The notes beneath the pieces are model-generated. The model was not told the origin of the DNA. It did no database searches and worked only from the letters and a program-made list of their open reading frames with translations. A stretch of DNA of 64,000 bases, taken from NCBI RefSeq assembly GCF_000826545.1, contig NZ_CDME01000021.1, positions 1 through 64,000 of the forward strand, written 5' to 3'. Below, piece by piece: positions 60,007 to 64,000 of this stretch. The stretch comes from Kibdelosporangium sp. MJ126-NF4. GTDB lineage: Bacteria > Actinomycetota > Actinomycetes > Mycobacteriales > Pseudonocardiaceae. Made by a program: the position numbers and the translations under genes. Positions within the stretch are counted from its first letter, which is position 1; each line of letters starts with the position of its first letter.

Positions 60007-61267
60007 TCCGCTGAACTGGCCGGGGTACGAGGAAGCCAGGGCCAGGGCCAGGCAGTCGACCGGCGCCGAGGAGTCGGTGACCTACGGCCAGGTCCTGATC
60101 GGCGACATCGACGTGATGCTGATCGAGTTCGACTTCGGATTCCTCGGCGGCTCAGTCGGCACCGCAACCGGCGACCGCCTGGTGCACGCCCTGTCCACGG
60201 CCCGCGTCCACGACATGCCGGTGGTGTCCTTGCTGGCAACCGGCGGCAGCAGAATGCAGGAAGGCATGCTCTCCCTCCTGCAACTGCAACGAGTAGCACG
60301 GGAATGCCACCTCAACCGCGAAAGCGGGATCCCCCACATCACTGTGCTGCGCAACCCCACCACCGGTGGCGTCTGGGCATCCCTTGGCGCAGGTGCGGAC
60401 ATCATCCTGGCAGTCGACGGCGCCCAGGTCGCCTTCGGCGGCCGCCGCGTCCGAGCACCCGAGGACGCCGACCACCCGGCGTTCACCGCCGCCGGTCAAC
60501 TGGCCGCCGGTCAGATCGACGAAGTGACAACTCCGGCCTCCCTGCCCGAAGTCCTGTCCAGCTGGCTCGAACTACTCACCGGTGGCTCCCCCGAACCCGC
60601 GGAAGTACCAAAATCCCTCCCCAGCAAGACATCCAGCGACGTGACGGTGGGCGGTGCCGCGTTGCCTGCCAGTGGTTGGGAGGCGGTGCGGCGTGCGCGG
60701 GATCCGGGAAGGCCGCGGGCGGCGGCCTACCTTGAGTCCTATTTCGACTCCTACCGGCTGATCAGTGGTGACCGGGCTGGTGGGGTCGATCCCGGGATGC
60801 TGTGCGGAGTTGGGCGGCGTGGTGGTCGGTCGATCGCGTTCGCGGCCCAGACGGGAACCGCGACCAGGGCTGCCGGGTATCGGACGGCCAGTCGGTTGAT
60901 CGCGCTGGCCGACCGGTTCGGTGTTCCGGTGCTGACGCTGGTCGACACGCCAGGCGCGGCCAACGACTCCGCGTCCGAGTCCGCTGGCCTTGCCGCGGCG
61001 ATCTCCGGCACGTTCACCGCTGTCGCCGCGACCCATATCCCGGTGACCACACTGGTCGTCGGCGAAGGCGGCTCCGGCGGCGCGCTGGCCCTCGCCGGAG
61101 CGGGCCGGACCTGGATCACGCCGGACGCGTACTTCTCAGTCATCGCACCGGAATCAGCGGCGGCCATCCTGAAACGCGCCCCCTCCGAAGCGCCCGCCCT
61201 TGCCGACCGGTTACGCCTTCGCCCCCAGGACCTCCTGGAACTCGGCGTTGTCGACGGCATTGCGTGA
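59990..61267 (+). CDS. Fused beta/alpha acyl-CoA carboxyltransferase-like protein
   Basis: 425 residues with two crotonase-like carboxyltransferase halves: the first resembles AccD (LATGGSRMQEGMLSLLQLQRVARECH, NPTTGGVWASLGAGADIILA), the second AccA (LVDTPGAANDSASESAGLAAAISGTF, VVGEGGSGGALALAGAGRTWITPDAYFSVIAPESAAAIL). No zinc finger of the AccD type is visible. It may carboxylate acetyl- or propionyl-CoA, or decarboxylate malonyl-CoA like Mdc subunits. The start lies inside the end of matB, so the two act together in malonyl-CoA metabolism. Its 3' end overlaps the MFS gene by 57 bp. Confidence 0.88.
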   Translation: MPSVSDPLNWPGYEEARARARQSTGAEESVTYGQVLIGDIDVMLIEFDFGFLGGSVGTATGDRLVHALSTARVHDMPVVSLLATGGSRMQEGMLSLLQLQRVARECHLNRESGIPHITVLRNPTTGGVWASLGAGADIILAVDGAQVAFGGRRVRAPEDADHPAFTAAGQLAAGQIDEVTTPASLPEVLSSWLELLTGGSPEPAEVPKSLPSKTSSDVTVGGAALPASGWEAVRRARDPGRPRAAAYLESYFDSYRLISGDRAGGVDPGMLCGVGRRGGRSIAFAAQTGTATRAAGYRTASRLIALADRFGVPVLTLVDTPGAANDSASESAGLAAAISGTFTAVAATHIPVTTLVVGEGGSGGALALAGAGRTWITPDAYFSVIAPESAAAILKRAPSEAPALADRLRLRPQDLLELGVVDGIA

Positions 61268-62584
61268 CTTGACCAGGGCGAGGGCGACCACGGCCACCAC
61301 CAGGCCGACGGATCCGGCGACCACATAGGACGATTCGAGGCCGCCTTCGAAGGTTTCCGCGTGGCTGACGACTGTGCCGAGGAGTGCCACACCCAGTGCG
61401 AATCCGAGTTGACGGAACGTGTTCAACGCTCCCGATGCCATTCCGGCACGGTGCTGCGGCACCGTCGCCATGATCGCGCCGGGCAGTGCCTGGCTGGTCA
61501 CCGCGACACCTACGCCGGTGGCGGCCAGCCCTGGGAGAGTCACCGCCCAGCTGTCACCGGTTGTCAGCAGGAAGGCTCCCACGCTGGTTATCGCCATCCC
61601 CAGACTGATCGTGTAGCGGAACGGCACCTGGTGCAGGAACCTGCCGATTGTGCCCGCCACCAGGAATGCGGCGACGCTCGACGGCAGCAGCACCAGGCCT
61701 GCTTCCAGCGGTCCCAGGCCGAGTCGCTGTTGCAGCCAGACGGACAGGAATGGCAGGTAGCCGAACGCCGCGAACGAGAACGCCATCGCCGCGAGCAGGA
61801 TCACCGGGAACGACGGCTGCCTGAACAGCTTCAGGTCCAGCAGTGCCTTGCCGCTTCGGCTCTGCACCACGACAAAGCCGATCAGCAGGACCAGTCCCGC
61901 GCCCAGCCAGCCGAGTGTTCGCGCCGAACCCCAGCCGTGCTCGCCCGCTTCCATCAGGCCGTACGTGATCGCGCCCGCCGCCGCGGTGAACGTCACGACA
62001 CCCGGTATGTCGACTCCCCTGGCGTGCGGGTTCGTGGATTCCGTCACCACCTTCGACGTCAGCCAGATCGCGGCTATCCCGATCGGGATGTTGATCAGGA
62101 ACGTCCACCGCCAGCCCAGGAACTCGGTCAGCAGGCCGCCGAGCACCGGCCCGGCCGCCGACGCCGCTCCCGCCACCGCGCCCCAGATTCCGAGCGCGAT
62201 TCCGCGATCGCGGCCGTGATAGGTGACGTTGATGATGGCCATGGTGGTCGCGAGCATCGCGGCACCGCCGATTCCCTGGGCAGCGCGTGCCACCACAAGG
62301 ACGCCGACGGTCGGTGCCAGTCCACATGCGAGGGACGCGATCCCGAAGACCGCCAGTCCGCCGAGATACGTCCGTTTGCGGCCGATCTGGTCGGCAAGCG
62401 CGCCGCTGCCCAGCACGAACGCGGACAGCGCGAGCGCGTAGGCGTCGACGACCCACTGCATGCCGGTGAGCGAGGCGTTGAGGCTGTTTGCCGTCGCGGG
62501 CAGTGCGACCAGCACGATCGTGACGTCGACCAGCAGGACGAATCCGCCAAGGCACGCCGCGACGAGCGGCGACCACTTCCCCAT
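61211..62584 (-). CDS. MFS drug exporter, DHA2 (EmrB/QacA) family
   Basis: 457 residues with 14 predicted membrane helices. Motif A in ALADQIGRKRTYLGGL, motif C in AVAGAASAAGPVLGGLLTE, early DVTIVLVALPATANSLNASLTGMQWVVDAYALALS of the DHA2 class. TAAGGAG stands 6 bases before the ATG at 62584. It is divergent from an Lrp-type regulator (144 bp gap), which could respond to the exported compound. The last 57 bp are shared with the convergent carboxyltransferase. Confidence 0.93.
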   Translation of the reverse strand: MGKWSPLVAACLGGFVLLVDVTIVLVALPATANSLNASLTGMQWVVDAYALALSAFVLGSGALADQIGRKRTYLGGLAVFGIASLACGLAPTVGVLVVARAAQGIGGAAMLATTMAIINVTYHGRDRGIALGIWGAVAGAASAAGPVLGGLLTEFLGWRWTFLINIPIGIAAIWLTSKVVTESTNPHARGVDIPGVVTFTAAAGAITYGLMEAGEHGWGSARTLGWLGAGLVLLIGFVVVQSRSGKALLDLKLFRQPSFPVILLAAMAFSFAAFGYLPFLSVWLQQRLGLGPLEAGLVLLPSSVAAFLVAGTIGRFLHQVPFRYTISLGMAITSVGAFLLTTGDSWAVTLPGLAATGVGVAVTSQALPGAIMATVPQHRAGMASGALNTFRQLGFALGVALLGTVVSHAETFEGGLESSYVVAGSVGLVVAVVALALVKSRNAVDNAEFQEVLGAKA

Positions 62585-62716
62585 ATCGATCTCCTTAGGA
62601 CGCTGAGTACGACCGAAGGATCTGCGGCCGACCGCCCGAGTCGCCATTGCCGGAGCCGCTCCGGCGGTTTTCGACATTCACCTCTCGTCTGTGGCGGAAA
62701 CCGACGGGCGCGGCGC

Positions 62717-62722
62717 TACCGT
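62717..62722 (+). promoter_or_regulatory. Leaderless -10 box of the first Lrp-type gene
   Basis: TACCGT (62717-62722) ends 6 bases before the GTG at 62729. The second Lrp-type gene has the same GCTACCGTG string with the same spacing (63693-63698, start 63705), supporting both the promoter and the starts. The TANNNT element is the usual -10 of leaderless actinobacterial genes. Confidence 0.65.
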
Positions 62723-62728
62723 GGAGGG

Positions 62729-63688
62729 GTGGAACTCGACTCGACCGACCGGGCTCTGATCCATGCCCTGCACATCGACGGCCGGGCCCCGTTCAGCAAG
62801 ATCGGCGAGGTGCTCGGCCTGTCCGACCAGACCGTGGCCCGCCGGTACCGCAAGCTGCGCGCGTCGTCGACGGTGCGCGTGGTCGGCCAGACCTTGCCGT
62901 GGCGAGTCGGGCACGTTCGCTGGCATCTGCGGATCAAGTGCGCGCCGTCCGCCGCGCTGCCCGTCGCGGCCGCGTTGTCCCGCCGTCCGGACACATACTG
63001 GGTGCGGATGTACTCCGGCGGCACCGAGATCGGCTGCGTCACCCAGTCGTACACCGCGGACGAAACAGACACCCTTCTGCTGCAACAACTTCCACGCACA
63101 CCACGGATCAACGACGTGAGCGCGCACAGCCTGCTGCACATGTTCCAAGGCGGCACGGTCGACCACTTGGCGCTGCTGGACTACCTCACTGCCGAGCAGA
63201 TCGCCGCCCTGCGCCCACGGATCAACCCGACCGACGAGGTCGTCACGCTGGACGACGCCGACCGGCGGATGCTCAGCGCGCTGGAGCAGGACGGCCGGGC
63301 GGGCTTCGCGGACCTGGCCAAAGCCACCGGATCGTCGGAGTCGGGCGTGCGACGACGGCTGGACTTCCTGCGCGATGTCGGCGCCCTGTTCTACGACCTG
63401 GACATCGACGCCCGGCCGCTGGGCTACGCGTGCGAGGCGATGCTGTGGATGTCCGTGCCGCCCTCGGACCTCGCGGAGGTCGGCAACGCGCTCGCGAACC
63501 ACGTCGAGGTCGCCTTCGTCGCCGCCATCAGCGGACCGGCGAACCTGATCGCCTCGGTGGTCTGCCGTGACGTCCCGACGCTCTACGAGTACCTGACCAC
63601 GAAGGTCTCCGCGCTCAAGGCGATCAGGCAGCTTGAGACGTCACCGGTGATCCGGACGGTCAAGCGTGGCGCCACAGTCATGCCGTGA
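62729..63688 (+). CDS. Lrp/AsnC family regulator with two helix-turn-helix segments
   Basis: 319 residues, about twice the size of a usual AsnC protein, containing two AsnC-type helix-turn-helices: LDSTDRALIHALHIDGRAPFSKIGEVLGLSDQTVARRYRKLR (1-45) and LDDADRRMLSALEQDGRAGFADLAKATGSSESGVRRRLDFLR (about 170-215), each followed by a ligand-binding-type half (RAM-like). GTG start at 62729, message probably leaderless. It may repress the divergent MFS pump. A partial second copy follows at 63705. Confidence 0.9.
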   Translation: MELDSTDRALIHALHIDGRAPFSKIGEVLGLSDQTVARRYRKLRASSTVRVVGQTLPWRVGHVRWHLRIKCAPSAALPVAAALSRRPDTYWVRMYSGGTEIGCVTQSYTADETDTLLLQQLPRTPRINDVSAHSLLHMFQGGTVDHLALLDYLTAEQIAALRPRINPTDEVVTLDDADRRMLSALEQDGRAGFADLAKATGSSESGVRRRLDFLRDVGALFYDLDIDARPLGYACEAMLWMSVPPSDLAEVGNALANHVEVAFVAAISGPANLIASVVCRDVPTLYEYLTTKVSALKAIRQLETSPVIRTVKRGATVMP

Positions 63689-63692
63689 CCGC

Positions 63693-63698
63693 TACCGT
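63693..63698 (+). promoter_or_regulatory. Leaderless -10 box of the second Lrp-type gene
   Basis: TACCGT ends 6 bases before the GTG at 63705, copying the arrangement of the first gene. It lies only 5 bases after the first gene's stop codon, so the second gene could have its own promoter. Confidence 0.6.
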
Positions 63699-63704
63699 GA
63701 CGTG

Positions 63705-64000
63705 GTGGTAGTCGACGAGATCGACCGGACGCTGATCCACGCCCTCGAGGTGGACGGCCGCGCGCCGTTCAGCAGGATCGGCGAGGTGCTCGGCCTGTCC
63801 GACCAGACGGTCGCCCGGCGCTACCGGAGACTCCGAGCGGAGTCCATCGCCCGCGTGGCCGGTCAGACCGCGCCGTGGCGAGTCGGCCAAGTCCGCTGGT
63901 ACCTGCGTGTGCGAGTGGAGCCCAGCGTCGCCGTGTCTGTCGCGAACGCGCTGGCGCGCAGGCCGAGGACGTACTGGGTGAAGCTCAACTCCGGCGGCAC
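63705..64000 (+). CDS. Second Lrp/AsnC family regulator (partial, runs off the window)
   Basis: The first 98 codons are visible, VVVDEIDRTLIHALEVDGRAPFSRIGEVLGLSDQTVARRYRRLRAES and onward, roughly 65-75 percent identical by eye to the start of the preceding gene; the shared GRAPFS and IGEVLGLSDQTVARRYR segments are nearly unchanged. It is a tandem duplicate. The start at 63705 is set by alignment to the first copy and by the equal spacing of the TACCGT box (an adjacent GTG at 63702 exists). Confidence 0.88.
   Translation, partial: MVVDEIDRTLIHALEVDGRAPFSRIGEVLGLSDQTVARRYRRLRAESIARVAGQTAPWRVGQVRWYLRVRVEPSVAVSVANALARRPRTYWVKLNSGG

Noticed and set aside
61361..62727. Long plus-strand extension upstream of the Lrp-type gene
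   Set aside because: It is antisense to the MFS exporter; the real start is the GTG at 62729 as shown by the second copy.

Overview
The window is chromosomal DNA of a GC-rich actinomycete. The gene content and the order of several blocks point to the Pseudonocardiales (relatives of Amycolatopsis, Kibdelosporangium, Saccharothrix). Signs are frequent GTG and TTG starts, many 4-bp GTGA/ATGA gene overlaps, and two blocks whose order I recall from Mycobacterium tuberculosis. Block one is LLM oxidoreductase, sucD, sucC, M23 peptidase, pcrA/uvrD1 and chorismate mutase. Block two is choD, guaB3, guaB2, DUF5319, rsdA, sigD, whiB3/whiD, groES, groEL1, tsaD, rimI and tsaB. A bldM-type regulator beside sigma factor, guaB and whiD also matches the Streptomyces order. 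Synteny statements come from memory, not from a search. No rRNA, tRNA, CRISPR array or intact insertion sequence was seen. || Layout. 1-10770: end of an LLM flavin enzyme, sucD/sucC, a degenerate B12-fold protein with a polytopic membrane protein, an M23 peptidase behind a 0.9-kb non-coding stretch, an Asp/Asn beta-hydroxylase, PcrA helicase and a DedA protein. 10771-11200: a Phe/Tyr leader peptide with alternative hairpins in front of chorismate mutase. 11264-17229: membrane-anchored proteins and two Ser/Thr kinases, three of them ending in a similar predicted extracellular domain. 17230-18114: non-coding, with a ~260-bp imperfect inverted repeat made of hairpin units. 18115-24533: LysR/EamA pair, a PspC stress module with its two-component system, a secreted trypsin. 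24539-30902: guaA, an aldehyde dehydrogenase, then a small GGYHHD-repeat protein and a TPR-CHAT protease. 30899-37414: FAD lipoprotein, ChoD-like oxidase, acetyltransferase, guaB3, guaB2. 37539-43012: DUF5319, a 121-bp palindrome, rsdA, sigD, an operon of a CarH-like MerR regulator, an unknown protein and a BldM-like regulator, and divergent whiD. 43042-46096: groES/groEL1 with CIRCE. 46143-54205: accessory genes (XRE cluster, Tat-exported FAD oxidase, PhoD, amidase). 54202-56347: tsaD-rimI-tsaB. 56367-64000: MerR/thioredoxin, crotonase/HxlR, matB with a carboxyltransferase, an MFS pump and two tandem Lrp-type regulators. || How the parts fit. Central metabolism (TCA step, GMP synthesis, chorismate branch point) sits among regulators of development and envelope stress (RsdA/SigD, BldM-like, WhiD, PspC system, PASTA-less kinases). 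MatB plus the carboxyltransferase would supply malonyl- or methylmalonyl-type extender units. The observations I consider strongest are the complete transcription attenuator ahead of chorismate mutase and the pairing of a CHAT protease with a GGYHHD-repeat protein, separated by a terminator-like hairpin.
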